From: SIG565 sp045646145
GTDB taxonomy: Bacteria; Bacillota; Clostridia; Oscillospirales; Acutalibacteraceae
Direction: 5' to 3'
Assembly: GCA_045646145.1 (NCBI GenBank)
Contig: JAZRKE010000057.1
Span: 1-38,550, forward strand
DNA: 38,550 nt
Part shown: positions 7,433 to 15,152 of the stretch, piece after piece
Numbering within the stretch: position 1 is the first letter of the stretch
Layout: each line of letters begins with the position of its first letter
The notes under the pieces: generated by a model
What the model was told of the DNA's origin: nothing
The model's database searches: none
Seen by the model: the letters and a program-made list of their open reading frames with translations, nothing else
Position numbers and translations under genes: made by a program

Positions 7433-9040
7433 CTATTTATTCCAATTATTAATAGATTTTTTCGCGCGATAACCAGGTATGGTAAACGAAAAAATATCGT
7501 CATTGGCAAGTTCATATTTTGTTTTGATATTTTTAAGTTCTCTCTTTAACTGACTGTAAATATTAAAATCATCACTAGTGAGCTTTTTCGAATTTATACG
7601 CTCTTCAATATGCTCATACAGCTCTACTAACTCAGGCACAGCGGCATCTCCCAAATCGGTAAGTGCGCTAATGTCAACGGTTTTTAAATCGCCCGAAATA
7701 TAGCGGTCAACATTTTGTTTTGCAATTATGCCGTTAATATTAGAGAGGGATAATAGAGTAAATAACGCAACAACAACCGTGAAAGAAAGTGCAATGCTTT
7801 TAAGGCTTGGTACAAATTGTTGAATAGCAATAAAAATAAAAATGAGTGCAAGAACTATCATAAGCCATGTTGAATAAATTCTTTTTTGCGTTAGCCCGTA
7901 ATAATTAATATACATTGCCATTTTTGCAATGGCAGTGCTTATAAGTATGAGTGTAAATGAAGCAAATAAAAGTGAAAGTAGTTTTAGCGCAAATGAGGGT
8001 CTATCACTTGTGCGACGCATAACCAGCATAACGGTTATAATAATAATTAGATTTAACACCGATACTGTGCATAGTTGAAAAAAACCTTCACGCGCATATT
8101 CGGCATAACTTAAATTTTCAGGCAGTTTTCCCATAAATCCTGAAATATAGTATTGCCATTGAGAAATAAAGAAAATTAGATACACAAACAGAATTGGTGT
8201 CGTTGCAGAAACGACGGTAAGTATAGGAATTCTTTTAAGATTTTCAGCAGAATTTTTACAGAATTCAGCCGTTAAAATATCGGTGCATTGGTTATCAACC
8301 GAGGATATAAACAAACCGAAAATATACATACCTATCGGTATTCCAAAAATTATACTGACTATGTGAGATAGTATACCATCAAAAGTAATTCTGAAAATAG
8401 AATTCCAAAGGCTTAAAAAATTGCTATCATAAGAGAGTAGTGATAATACTATAGCGGTGGGTATAATTGCAATACTCAGACCTGCAAGAATTTTAAGTGA
8501 AAATTTTCCAACCTTGTGGCTTGAAAAAAGTGCCCTGAAAATAGAACCGATTGAATGAAAGGGTAGAATAAACAGAGCTTTGATAAAATCAACGAGGATA
8601 AAATTTGAAAACCCATTTTGCAAGGTGTTACCGGTTGAAGAATAGACAAAATAAAAATAGGTAATAAGCGCATAGGAATATGCAAAGAAGTTTAAAAAAG
8701 CATTTCCACTGAAAATTAATGTCATAGAAATTATTATAGCCGAGCAGGCGGCTGAAATAGGAAGAAGTCCTATTTTAATCTTTTTTACCCTAAACACTAT
8801 AAAGGTTGCTATGTATAATGATAAAATAAATATAACTGCACCAAGTGGATTATCGTTTGCGGGGAACACCCTACAGAAAATGTAACCTGCCAAAAGGTTT
8901 AACCAAGCAAATAAGGTCTCTATAGGGGAAAAAGAGCGAGGAGGTTCGTCGGTATCAGGAAATACTTCGTAAGAATTAGAAGAAGTATTAACCTCGGTTT
9001 CACAGGCGCTTTGTTCGAATCTTTGGTTGTTGTTATCCAT
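7433..9040 (-). CDS. DUF4153/DUF4173-type polytopic membrane protein
   Basis: The 535-residue protein starts MDNNNQRF with a roughly 45-residue polar N-terminus. It then shows about 12 hydrophobic segments, for example LLAGYIFCRVF and ALIFIFIAIQQF, and finishes with a soluble C-terminal tail rich in charged residues (about 440-535). The layout and the 'NPLGAVIFILSLYIATFIVFR' type of sequence fit the DUF4153/DUF4173 membrane family, whose function is unknown. The start at 9040 is chosen because AAAGGAG lies 7 nt upstream; longer in-frame starts overlap the regulator gene. It is the last gene of a three-gene operon with an XRE regulator and a DUF2975 protein, suggesting membrane or envelope stress control. 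That link is inference. Confidence 0.7.
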   Translation of the reverse strand: MDNNNQRFEQSACETEVNTSSNSYEVFPDTDEPPRSFSPIETLFAWLNLLAGYIFCRVFPANDNPLGAVIFILSLYIATFIVFRVKKIKIGLLPISAACSAIIISMTLIFSGNAFLNFFAYSYALITYFYFVYSSTGNTLQNGFSNFILVDFIKALFILPFHSIGSIFRALFSSHKVGKFSLKILAGLSIAIIPTAIVLSLLSYDSNFLSLWNSIFRITFDGILSHIVSIIFGIPIGMYIFGLFISSVDNQCTDILTAEFCKNSAENLKRIPILTVVSATTPILFVYLIFFISQWQYYISGFMGKLPENLSYAEYAREGFFQLCTVSVLNLIIIITVMLVMRRTSDRPSFALKLLSLLFASFTLILISTAIAKMAMYINYYGLTQKRIYSTWLMIVLALIFIFIAIQQFVPSLKSIALSFTVVVALFTLLSLSNINGIIAKQNVDRYISGDLKTVDISALTDLGDAAVPELVELYEHIEERINSKKLTSDDFNIYSQLKRELKNIKTKYELANDDIFSFTIPGYRAKKSINNWNK

Positions 9041-9044
9041 AAAA

Positions 9045-9257
9045 TTAACTCCTTTCATCGGGTATGAATTCCAATATATCCTCCACATTACATTCAAGAA
9101 CGCGGCAGATAGCATCAAGCGTAGAAAATCGAATAGCCTTTGCTTTGTTATTTTTAAGAATAGATAAATTTGCCAAGGTAATTCCTACCTTATCCGAAAG
9201 CTCGTTTAATGACATTTTTCTTTTTGCCATCATAACATCAAGATTTATTAATATCAT
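9045..9257 (-). CDS. XRE-family helix-turn-helix regulator (YozG/HTH_26-like)
   Basis: A 70-residue single-domain Cro/CI-type DNA-binding protein. The helix-turn-helix spans about residues 18-42 (SLNELSDKVGITLANLSILKNN), followed by the ALDAICRVLECNVEDILEF-like dimerisation helices (here STLDAICRVLECNVEDILEF). Small regulators of this type are repeatedly found next to DUF2975 genes. It lies 12 bp downstream of the DUF2975 gene and 4 bp upstream of the DUF4153 start, so the three are co-transcribed. The palindrome at 9822-9840, just upstream of the operon promoter, is a plausible autoregulatory operator. Confidence 0.85.
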   Translation of the reverse strand: MILINLDVMMAKRKMSLNELSDKVGITLANLSILKNNKAKAIRFSTLDAICRVLECNVEDILEFIPDERS

Positions 9258-9269
9258 ATATCCACCGCC

Positions 9270-9743
9270 TTAAACCGTAAGGTCGTTTTCCGATTTAATT
9301 TCGGTGGCCTCTTCAATAACATTTTTAACAACCCTTAAGCAGAGACCTAAAAATATTGCCGCAAATGCAACAATAAATGCTAATTGAAAATATATACCAA
9401 GTCCGCAAAAAACGGCGCCTAAGAGTAAACAACACCAAGCCACACCACGAATAAGTGCGACACTTTTCTCTGTAAAGACTAATCCTACGCGAACCCGCAG
9501 TAGTAGGGAGAATAAGAGGGTATCGGCAAATATTAAAACCGCCAGTACAGCATAGGCTAAAGCCAATACGAAAATTCTGCCGCTGTCGGTAATATTGGCA
9601 CGGTTGCCGATATTATCTGTAACGTTAATAAGCATTTCAGCAAGGCTCGGCATAAAAAACGCTCCAACTATGCAGCCAATAAAAAATAAAACAGATAAAA
9701 TTATTGATAGTGAAATTGAATGATTACTTTTGATTTTAAGCAT
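9270..9743 (-). CDS. DUF2975 domain membrane protein
   Basis: A 157-residue protein with four predicted transmembrane helices at about residues 12-30, 55-80, 98-118 and 120-138. The C-terminal signature FLGLCLRVVKNVIEEATEIKSENDLTV matches the typical end of DUF2975 proteins ('LRVVKNVxEEAxEIKxENDLT'). The family is of unknown function and usually sits directly before an XRE regulator, as here. A GGAGG precedes the start at 9743, and a consensus promoter lies about 45 bp upstream. It heads the minus-strand operon. A membrane sensor or partner role for the regulator is a reasonable guess only. Confidence 0.82.
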   Translation of the reverse strand: MLKIKSNHSISLSIILSVLFFIGCIVGAFFMPSLAEMLINVTDNIGNRANITDSGRIFVLALAYAVLAVLIFADTLLFSLLLRVRVGLVFTEKSVALIRGVAWCCLLLGAVFCGLGIYFQLAFIVAFAAIFLGLCLRVVKNVIEEATEIKSENDLTV

Positions 9744-9786
9744 TAAAATTCCTCCAAATTGGTAAAATTTGTGTGTCTCTGAGTTA

Positions 9787-9815
9787 ATAATACACTACAT
9801 AATGCTGTTTGTCAA
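9787..9815 (-). promoter_or_regulatory. Sigma-A promoter of the DUF2975-XRE-DUF4153 operon
   Basis: On the minus strand TTGACA (9815-9810) and TATTAT (9792-9787) are separated by 17 bp. The minus-10 lies 43 bp before the DUF2975 start codon. Confidence 0.87.
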
Positions 9816-9821
9816 TATATT

Positions 9822-9840
9822 TTTATCGAAAAACGATAAA
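9822..9840. promoter_or_regulatory. Palindrome TTTATCG-N5-CGATAAA, candidate operator
   Basis: A perfect 7-bp inverted repeat with a 5-bp A spacer sits 6 bp upstream of the minus-strand minus-35 box, between the two divergent promoters. Position and size suit an XRE-type dimer; binding is inferred. It could affect both the DUF2975 operon and the FAD oxidoreductase operon, though its distance favours the former. Confidence 0.5.
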
Positions 9841-9863
9841 TTATAGGTTTTTGCATAAAAGAT

Positions 9864-9892
9864 TTGAAAATTAGTTCTTTATATGGTAGAAT
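9864..9892 (+). promoter_or_regulatory. Sigma-A promoter of the FAD oxidoreductase-FTR-Trx operon
   Basis: TTGAAA at 9864-9869 and TAGAAT at 9887-9892 have a 17-bp spacer and lie 33 bp before the first gene. Confidence 0.8.
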
Positions 9893-9925
9893 GAATTTAA
9901 TAAATACACAATAAGTGGTAAAAAT

Positions 9926-11125
9926 ATGTTTATTGAAGAAAATATTAAAACTCAGGTTATAAAGAAATTTGATGTGGCGGTATGCGGCGGTGGCTTTGCC
10001 GGTATATCTGCTGCTTTAGCGGCTGCAAGACAAGGTAAAAAAGTAGTCCTTTTTGAAAGACAGTTTTTACTTGGCGGACTTGCTACGGCAGGAATAGTAA
10101 CCATCTATCTTCCTCTTTGTGACGGATATGGGCATCAGGTGTCGTTTGGTATTGCTGAGGAGCTTTTTCATCTTTCTATTTCTCACGGTGCCGAAGATAA
10201 ATATCCTGATAACTGGCTCAAAAAAAACGGGTCTAGAGGTGAGAATGATAAGCGCTTTCAGGTTCAATATAATCCGCAGTTATTTGCTATACTTGCAGAA
10301 AAATTATTGATGGATGCAGGCGTTTCTATACTTTACGGTACGTATGCTGTTGGCGTTAAGCTGCAAAACGATAAAATATCACATATTATTACAGAAAACA
10401 AATCAGGTAGAGCTGCATACAAAGTGAAATCGGTTGTTGATGCGACGGGAGATTGCGATATTGCTGAATTTGCAAATGCGCCTACAGATACTTTTAAACA
10501 AGGGAATTTACTTGCCGGATGGTACTATTCTTTGGGAAAATCAGGTTATAAGCTCAATATGCTGGGATATTCTGATATTCCTGAAGAGGAAAAAACAAAG
10601 AATAGTGTAGTAAAACCGCTTGTTAACAGAAGATTCAGCGGTCTTAACGGCGAGGAGCTTTCTGAACAGGTGTGCCTTTCGCATCAGTCAACATACAATG
10701 ATTTTCTCAAAAAGAGGCAGAATGATGCCGAACTAATCCCTGTGACAATAGCGACAATACCACAGATAAGAATGACTCGAAAGATAATTGGCGAATATAC
10801 TCTTTCGGAAAGGGAAATGCATACATATTTCGAGGATTCTATAGGTATGGTGTCGGATTGGAAAAAACGGGGACCGATATATGAAGTACCGTTCAGAACT
10901 CTTTACAATTCAACTGTAAAAAATCTGATTTGCGCAGGGAGATGCACTTCAGTAAATGAAACAATGTGGGATATTATGAGGGTTATTCCGTGTTGTGCTG
11001 TAACAGGACAGGCCGCAGGAACTGCGGCGGCCTTAACAGATGATTTTTCTACACTTAACGTCAAGCAACTTCAAGAGATATTAAAAAATAAAGGTGTAGT
11101 TCTTCACGAGAAAGAAATTTTATAA
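9926..11125 (+). CDS. FAD-dependent oxidoreductase (FAD_oxidored family)
   Basis: A 399-residue flavoprotein. The N-terminal Rossmann dinucleotide fold reads DVAVCGGGFAGISAALAAAR (residues 16-35), with the acidic FAD-ribose residue in VVLFERQ. VVDATGDCDIAEFAN near residue 170-185 is the conserved 'DATGDgdvA' motif, and NLICAGRCTSVNETMWDIMR plus GQAAGTAAAL close the FAD site. These are the marks of the PF12831 FAD-dependent oxidoreductases; substrates are mostly unknown. The start has only a weak ribosome site (AAGTGGT). It heads a tight five-gene operon with an FTR-like protein, thioredoxin, a sugar-type symporter and a deacetylase, suggesting redox chemistry on an imported compound. That is inference. 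Confidence 0.85.
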   Translation: MFIEENIKTQVIKKFDVAVCGGGFAGISAALAAARQGKKVVLFERQFLLGGLATAGIVTIYLPLCDGYGHQVSFGIAEELFHLSISHGAEDKYPDNWLKKNGSRGENDKRFQVQYNPQLFAILAEKLLMDAGVSILYGTYAVGVKLQNDKISHIITENKSGRAAYKVKSVVDATGDCDIAEFANAPTDTFKQGNLLAGWYYSLGKSGYKLNMLGYSDIPEEEKTKNSVVKPLVNRRFSGLNGEELSEQVCLSHQSTYNDFLKKRQNDAELIPVTIATIPQIRMTRKIIGEYTLSEREMHTYFEDSIGMVSDWKKRGPIYEVPFRTLYNSTVKNLICAGRCTSVNETMWDIMRVIPCCAVTGQAAGTAAALTDDFSTLNVKQLQEILKNKGVVLHEKEIL

Positions 11126-11151
11126 ATAACTGATATTGAGGAAATGTGAAA

Positions 11152-11355
11152 ATGGCTGTAAGATTAAACGATAATATAGAGATAGTTGAAGCCATACGTG
11201 AGGGCTTAAAGCAAAAGGGCGGCTACTGTCCGTGTAAGCTCGAAATTACTGAGGATAATAAATGTATGTGCAAGGAATTCCGTGAGCAGATTGCCGACCC
11301 CGATTTTGAAGGCTACTGCCACTGTATGCTATACTATAAATCAAAGGAGGATTAA
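11152..11355 (+). CDS. Ferredoxin:thioredoxin reductase catalytic-chain-like protein
   Basis: A 67-residue protein carrying all the ligands of the FTR catalytic subunit: C26-P-C28, C38-M-C40 and C56-H57-C58. In characterised FTRs these six cysteines and the histidine bind a 4Fe-4S cluster beside the redox disulfide that reduces thioredoxin with ferredoxin electrons. The chloroplast-type enzyme has about 110 residues and a variable chain; here the protein is short and no variable chain is nearby. The ATG at 11152 is chosen, with GAGGA 9 nt upstream; a GTG at 11146 would be too close to that site. A thioredoxin gene starts 2 bp after the stop, so the physiological partner is very likely encoded next door. 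Confidence 0.88.
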   Translation: MAVRLNDNIEIVEAIREGLKQKGGYCPCKLEITEDNKCMCKEFREQIADPDFEGYCHCMLYYKSKED

Positions 11356-11357
11356 AT

Positions 11358-11669
11358 ATGGCTTTAATTACTGTTACAAAGGAAAATTTTGAGACAGAAG
11401 TTTTAAAAAGTGAAAAAACTGTTTTACTCGATTTCTGGGCGTCGTGGTGCGGACCGTGTAAAATGGTATCTCCGATAGTAGATGAAATTGCCGAAGAAAT
11501 CGAGGATATAACAGTTGGGAAAATTAATGTGGACGAGCAGCCCGAATTGGCTGCCACCTTTAAAATTCAAAGCATTCCAACGCTCGTTGTCTTTAAAAAT
11601 GGAAAAATCGTAAATCAGGCGGTAGGTTACAGACCTAAAAATGATATAATACAATTATTGGAGATTTAA
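11358..11669 (+). CDS. trxA: Thioredoxin
   Basis: A classic 103-residue thioredoxin. The active site W30-C31-G-P-C34-K is in DFWASWCGPCKM, cis-Pro74 is in SIPTLVVF, and the fold length is standard. It transfers electrons to protein disulfides in the cytoplasm. It is placed 2 bp after an FTR-like gene (AAAGGAGG precedes the start), so it is probably reduced by ferredoxin through that protein rather than only by NADPH-thioredoxin reductase. Confidence 0.95.
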   Translation: MALITVTKENFETEVLKSEKTVLLDFWASWCGPCKMVSPIVDEIAEEIEDITVGKINVDEQPELAATFKIQSIPTLVVFKNGKIVNQAVGYRPKNDIIQLLEI

Positions 11670-11681
11670 GGAGAAAATCAA

Positions 11682-13007
11682 ATGAAACTGAATGTTAAAC
11701 GCACCGTGCTTATTGGCTTTGCATTTATGTCGATTTTATCATTCTGGCAGTTCTATGACCAGGTAATTCCGTATTTATTAGAAATGAAATTCAACAACAG
11801 TCCGTTGATGACAAGAGTATATATGGCAATAGACAATGTTTTGGCTGTGTTTATGTTACCTCTTTTTGGTAGATTATCCGACAAAACTAAGACAAGACTT
11901 GGCAAAAGGACGCCTTACATTTTATACGGTACTATAGCCGCTGTAATTTCGATATGTGTATTAGCTTATTATGAGAGTAACTCAAATTTTACAGGTTTCA
12001 TAATTACACTTATGGTATTGCTCGTTGCAATGGCTATTTATCGTTCACCTGCTGTTGCATATATGCCTGATGTTACTGAAAAACCGCTTCGCAGTAAGGG
12101 GAATGCGATTATTAATCTTGTTGGTTATATCGGCGGGATTTTCTCCACTGTTTTAATGATGTTCATGTTAAAAGGCAGCGAAAAGTATATTGAAAACGGC
12201 GAAGTGAAAATCAAATACCCTGAATATTTATCATTTACCCCAATATTTTTAATCATTGCGGCATTTATGCTGGTTTCTGTGTTAATAATGGTGTTTTCAT
12301 TAAATGAAAATAAAATTGTTGCTGAAACAAATATAAAGGATGATGAAGAAGCATCTGTTGGCGAGAAGAAAAAACTTCCTAAATCTGTTAAAACAAGCCT
12401 TGTTTTGATTTTAATATCGGTATTCCTTTGGTGGATGGCATATAATGGTGTTACAACATCCTTCTCCCTATATTGTTTTAATGTATGGAATATAGACTTA
12501 GGAAAATCTTCTCTGTACCTTACAGTTGCTACTGTTGCGGCAATACTGGCATTTGTGCCACTTGGTGCTTTGTCAAATAAAATTGGCAGAAAAAAAGCGG
12601 TTCTTTTTGGAATAATATTAATGACTGTGTGTTATGCTGCGGCAATAATTGTTAAAAAAGAGTTTGTTGCACAAGCCTCTTGGATAATGTATGCTCTTTT
12701 TGGTATTATCGGTATTGGTTGGGCATCAATCAACGTAAACTCATTTCCAATGGTTGTTGAAATGAGCAATAATGGTGATATCGGTCGCTACACGGGCTAT
12801 TATTATACGTTTTCTATGGCGGCACAGATTGTTACACCCTTATTATCGGGTTTATTAATTACATATTTCGGATATAAAATTCTTTTCCCGTATGCAGTTG
12901 CGTTCTCCGTGTTAGCATTTGTAACAATGCTATTTGTTAAACACGGTGATATAAAGCCAGCAGCAAAGAAGTCGTTACTTGAAAATTTTGATATAGATGG
13001 GGAATAA
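11682..13007 (+). CDS. MFS/GPH-type cation:sugar symporter (SLC45-like)
   Basis: A 441-residue polytopic protein with about 12 hydrophobic segments. The loop 2-3 signature GRLSDKTKTRLGKRTPYI near residue 66-83 is the GxxSDxxxTRxGRRxP pattern of glycoside-pentoside-hexuronide and SLC45-like symporters. A matching loop LGALSNKIGRKKAVLFG appears in the second half. Substrates are usually mono- or oligosaccharides and their derivatives. The start follows AAGGAGA, 12 bp after thioredoxin, and a deacetylase gene follows by 4 bp. Coupled uptake and processing of a sugar-like compound is inferred. Confidence 0.85.
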   Translation: MKLNVKRTVLIGFAFMSILSFWQFYDQVIPYLLEMKFNNSPLMTRVYMAIDNVLAVFMLPLFGRLSDKTKTRLGKRTPYILYGTIAAVISICVLAYYESNSNFTGFIITLMVLLVAMAIYRSPAVAYMPDVTEKPLRSKGNAIINLVGYIGGIFSTVLMMFMLKGSEKYIENGEVKIKYPEYLSFTPIFLIIAAFMLVSVLIMVFSLNENKIVAETNIKDDEEASVGEKKKLPKSVKTSLVLILISVFLWWMAYNGVTTSFSLYCFNVWNIDLGKSSLYLTVATVAAILAFVPLGALSNKIGRKKAVLFGIILMTVCYAAAIIVKKEFVAQASWIMYALFGIIGIGWASINVNSFPMVVEMSNNGDIGRYTGYYYTFSMAAQIVTPLLSGLLITYFGYKILFPYAVAFSVLAFVTMLFVKHGDIKPAAKKSLLENFDIDGE

Positions 13008-13011
13008 TTTT

Positions 13012-13890
13012 ATGGTGGAAAAAGTTATAAGAAAATTTATGAGATATCCGGGCGGATTATATAAAGCGGTTACCTTTAGTTACGATGATAATGGTAAATC
13101 TAATATTCGTTTGGCTAAAACACTTAATAAGTATGGAATTAAATGCACATTTAATATTAATAGTGGTAGGATATTTGGAACCTCGTCCGATAATGAGAAC
13201 CATCTTTCATACGAAGAAATTAAAGAAAATATGCTCGCTCTTGGTCACGAGGTTGCAGTTCACGGAAAAAACCACCGAGCCCCCGGAATTCTATCGGTTT
13301 TAGAGGGAATAACAGAATTCTTTGATTGTCGCAAAGAGCTTGAAGAAAATTTGGGCGTAATAGTTCGAGGTATGGCATATCCCGATGCCGGTATAAGACG
13401 AATTTATACAAATACCTCCTATGAAAAAATCAGAAATTATCTGTCTGAAATGGGTATAGTCTATTCCCGTACCCTCGGAAGCGATAATGATACCTTCGAC
13501 ATACCGTCCGACTGGTTTAATTGGATGCCCACAGCACACCATAATAACCCAAAACTAATGGAATATATCGATAAATTTAATAAAACTAATTTTAGCAATG
13601 TCTATGCAAATACTCGTTTTCCAAAACTATTCTATCTGTGGGGACATTCTTATGAGTATGAAAATAATGGTTGGGAGCTTTTAGACGATATTTGCAAAGA
13701 ATTATCGGGCAAAGAAGACGTATGGTATGCCACTAATATTGAAATTTATGATTATATAACGGCTTATGAATCGCTTATCTGGAGTGTGGATGAAAAAACT
13801 GTTTATAATCCAACAAGCAAAGAGATTTGGTTTGAAATTAACGGAGAAAAAACCTATTCAGTAAAACCAAATGAAACACTTAAGATATAA
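13012..13890 (+). CDS. Polysaccharide deacetylase (NodB-like, CE4)
   Basis: A 292-residue protein without a signal peptide, so probably cytoplasmic. The NodB fold starts AVTFSYDDNGKSN, with the catalytic and metal aspartates near D25-D26. The metal-binding histidines are in HEVAVHGKNHR (H84 and H88, an HGxxH form of the usual HSxxH). GMAYPDAG follows as motif 3. A C-terminal beta extension (about 255-292) ends the protein. ATG 13012 is preferred to 12997, as the latter overlaps the symporter and GGGGAA lies 7 nt before 13012. It closes the redox/transport operon and is followed by a strong terminator. De-N/O-acetylation of an imported sugar derivative is likely, but the substrate is unknown. 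Confidence 0.83.
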   Translation: MVEKVIRKFMRYPGGLYKAVTFSYDDNGKSNIRLAKTLNKYGIKCTFNINSGRIFGTSSDNENHLSYEEIKENMLALGHEVAVHGKNHRAPGILSVLEGITEFFDCRKELEENLGVIVRGMAYPDAGIRRIYTNTSYEKIRNYLSEMGIVYSRTLGSDNDTFDIPSDWFNWMPTAHHNNPKLMEYIDKFNKTNFSNVYANTRFPKLFYLWGHSYEYENNGWELLDDICKELSGKEDVWYATNIEIYDYITAYESLIWSVDEKTVYNPTSKEIWFEINGEKTYSVKPNETLKI

Positions 13891-13893
13891 ATT

Positions 13894-13923
13894 AAAACAC
13901 GCTGAGGCATCTCAGCGTGTTTT
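13894..13923. terminator. Bidirectional terminator
   Basis: A 13-bp stem (13894-13906 with 13911-13923, core ACGCTGAG/CTCAGCGT) and GCAT loop are flanked by A and T runs. It serves both the deacetylase operon and the convergent CarD-like gene, whose stop codon adjoins it. Confidence 0.92.
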
Positions 13924-14418
13924 TTATAATAATTCATTCATTATATATGCGGCAACGTTTTCGGGCTCTATCTGCATACTGTAGGCGAGCTCACCGTGAA
14001 TAAGGCGCTCGGCTTCAAGCAAAGCCTTTTCATCGGACATATGCAGTTTTTTGCCGCAAGACTCTTTTTCTATTTTCTTTTCGTGCAGCTCACAGATAAG
14101 CTTAATAATTTTTCTGTGGTCGCCGCTTTTAATAATTTCATTAAATTTGATTTTTCTTAGCGCATCGTTTTCATTCCAAAGCGTACCTTCCGAATTAACC
14201 TCGCTTAAAATTTCTTTGATTTTATCGGAATTAAGGGGATAGCGCAGAGGAATGTTGCTGTCAATCGGTATAAAGATTTTAGTTGCCGAATTTTCATAAA
14301 CGGGCTTTAAAACGTAAAAATCTCTGAGAGGATTATTTCCTACCTTCATTTTTCTGATTTCGCTTACCGTACAAATTCCTAAACCTGAGTGGACGACGGT
14401 TTCATTGACCTTGAACAT
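13924..14418 (-). CDS. CarD family transcriptional regulator
   Basis: A 164-residue protein. The N-terminal Tudor-like RNA polymerase-interaction domain (residues 1-60) carries VNETVVHSGLGICTVSEIRKM and FYVLKPVYENSATKIFIPID. A helical C-terminal domain (about 70-164) follows. CarD/CdnL proteins bind the RNAP beta subunit and the promoter fork to tune initiation. The family length fits. GAGGTG lies 6 nt before the start. It appears monocistronic and ends at the shared terminator. Confidence 0.88.
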   Translation of the reverse strand: MFKVNETVVHSGLGICTVSEIRKMKVGNNPLRDFYVLKPVYENSATKIFIPIDSNIPLRYPLNSDKIKEILSEVNSEGTLWNENDALRKIKFNEIIKSGDHRKIIKLICELHEKKIEKESCGKKLHMSDEKALLEAERLIHGELAYSMQIEPENVAAYIMNELL

Positions 14419-14548
14419 TTTTCACCTCAAAAATAAAGTTTACATATAAATTATATCATTAAAAACTTTTAAATGTAAGAAAATTTTTTAAAAAAATTCT
14501 ATATTTGTTCATAATTTATCGCTATACTTAATTATAGAGGTGAGTTAT

Positions 14549-14971
14549 ATGTGGAGATTAAGGGACCGTTTAATTTCCTTTTTCTATGGAAGATACGGTA
14601 ACGATAAATTTAATATAGCACTATTGGTGCTTTACGTTATATTTGCGGTGGTTAATGTGGTAGTCCGCAATATTTTTGCAACAAGTATATTTTTCTTTTT
14701 GCAGTGGACGGTGCTGTTTATGGTGCTTTTTCGTTCGCTTTCGAGAAATATTCCCGCAAGAAGAAAAGAGAACGAATGGTTCGAGCGTAATTTTTCCGGT
14801 CTTATAAATTGGTTTAAATTTCTTTGTCGCAAAATTAAGGATATCAGATATAAAAGGTACCGCCGATGTCCGCACTGCAAAGCTACAATTCGCTTACCTA
14901 TAAAAAAAGGAAAACACACAGTTAAGTGCCCGTCATGTCATATGAATTTTAAGGTTCACATTATCTTATAA
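14549..14971 (+). CDS. Small membrane protein with C-terminal zinc ribbon
   Basis: A 140-residue protein with two adjacent hydrophobic segments at about residues 22-39 and 43-62 and a basic linker. A C-terminal zinc ribbon has C107-P-H-C110 and C127-P-S-C130. Two-helix anchors with a CPxC...CPxC ribbon occur widely in Clostridia without known function. GAGGTGA at 14537-14543 supports ATG 14549 over the GTG at 14540. It is flanked by its own terminator, so it is probably a single-gene unit. Confidence 0.78.
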   Translation: MWRLRDRLISFFYGRYGNDKFNIALLVLYVIFAVVNVVVRNIFATSIFFFLQWTVLFMVLFRSLSRNIPARRKENEWFERNFSGLINWFKFLCRKIKDIRYKRYRRCPHCKATIRLPIKKGKHTVKCPSCHMNFKVHIIL

Positions 14972-14984
14972 TAAAAGGTTTTAC

Positions 14985-15013
14985 AGCCGAGGCTTTTTGC
15001 CTCGGCTTTTTTT
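14985..15013 (+). terminator. Terminator upstream of the dcw cluster
   Basis: A 9-bp stem AGCCGAGGC/GCCTCGGCT (14985-14993 with 14999-15007) with a T5 loop is followed by a T7 run. It isolates the cell-division cluster from the preceding gene. Confidence 0.92.
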
Positions 15014-15047
15014 GCTTTTTAAATTTTAAAAAATTTTATAAAAAGTA

Positions 15048-15076
15048 TTGCTTTTTAATTAAAGGTGCTGTATAAT
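15048..15076 (+). promoter_or_regulatory. Sigma-A promoter of the mraZ/dcw operon
   Basis: TTGCTT at 15048-15053 and TATAAT at 15071-15076 are 17 bp apart. The MraZ-type repeats begin 8 bp after the minus-10 box, overlapping the expected transcription start and early transcribed region. Confidence 0.85.
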
Positions 15077-15083
15077 GTATTCA

Positions 15084-15131
15084 AAAGTGGTGAAAAGTGG
15101 GCAAAAAGTCCAGTAAAGTGTATTAAAGTGG
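15084..15131 (+). promoter_or_regulatory. MraZ-binding boxes: five AAAGTG-type repeats
   Basis: AAAGTGG or close variants start at 15084, 15094, 15105 (AAAGTCC), 15115 and 15125, a spacing of 10-11 bp, one helical turn. MraZ proteins are known to bind tandem repeats of this kind upstream of their own gene in Mycoplasma and, with another sequence, in E. coli. The boxes lie between the promoter and the mraZ ribosome site, which suggests autorepression by blocking the polymerase. Confidence 0.8.
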
Positions 15132-15152
15132 TGAATTTGGAGGTGAAACACG

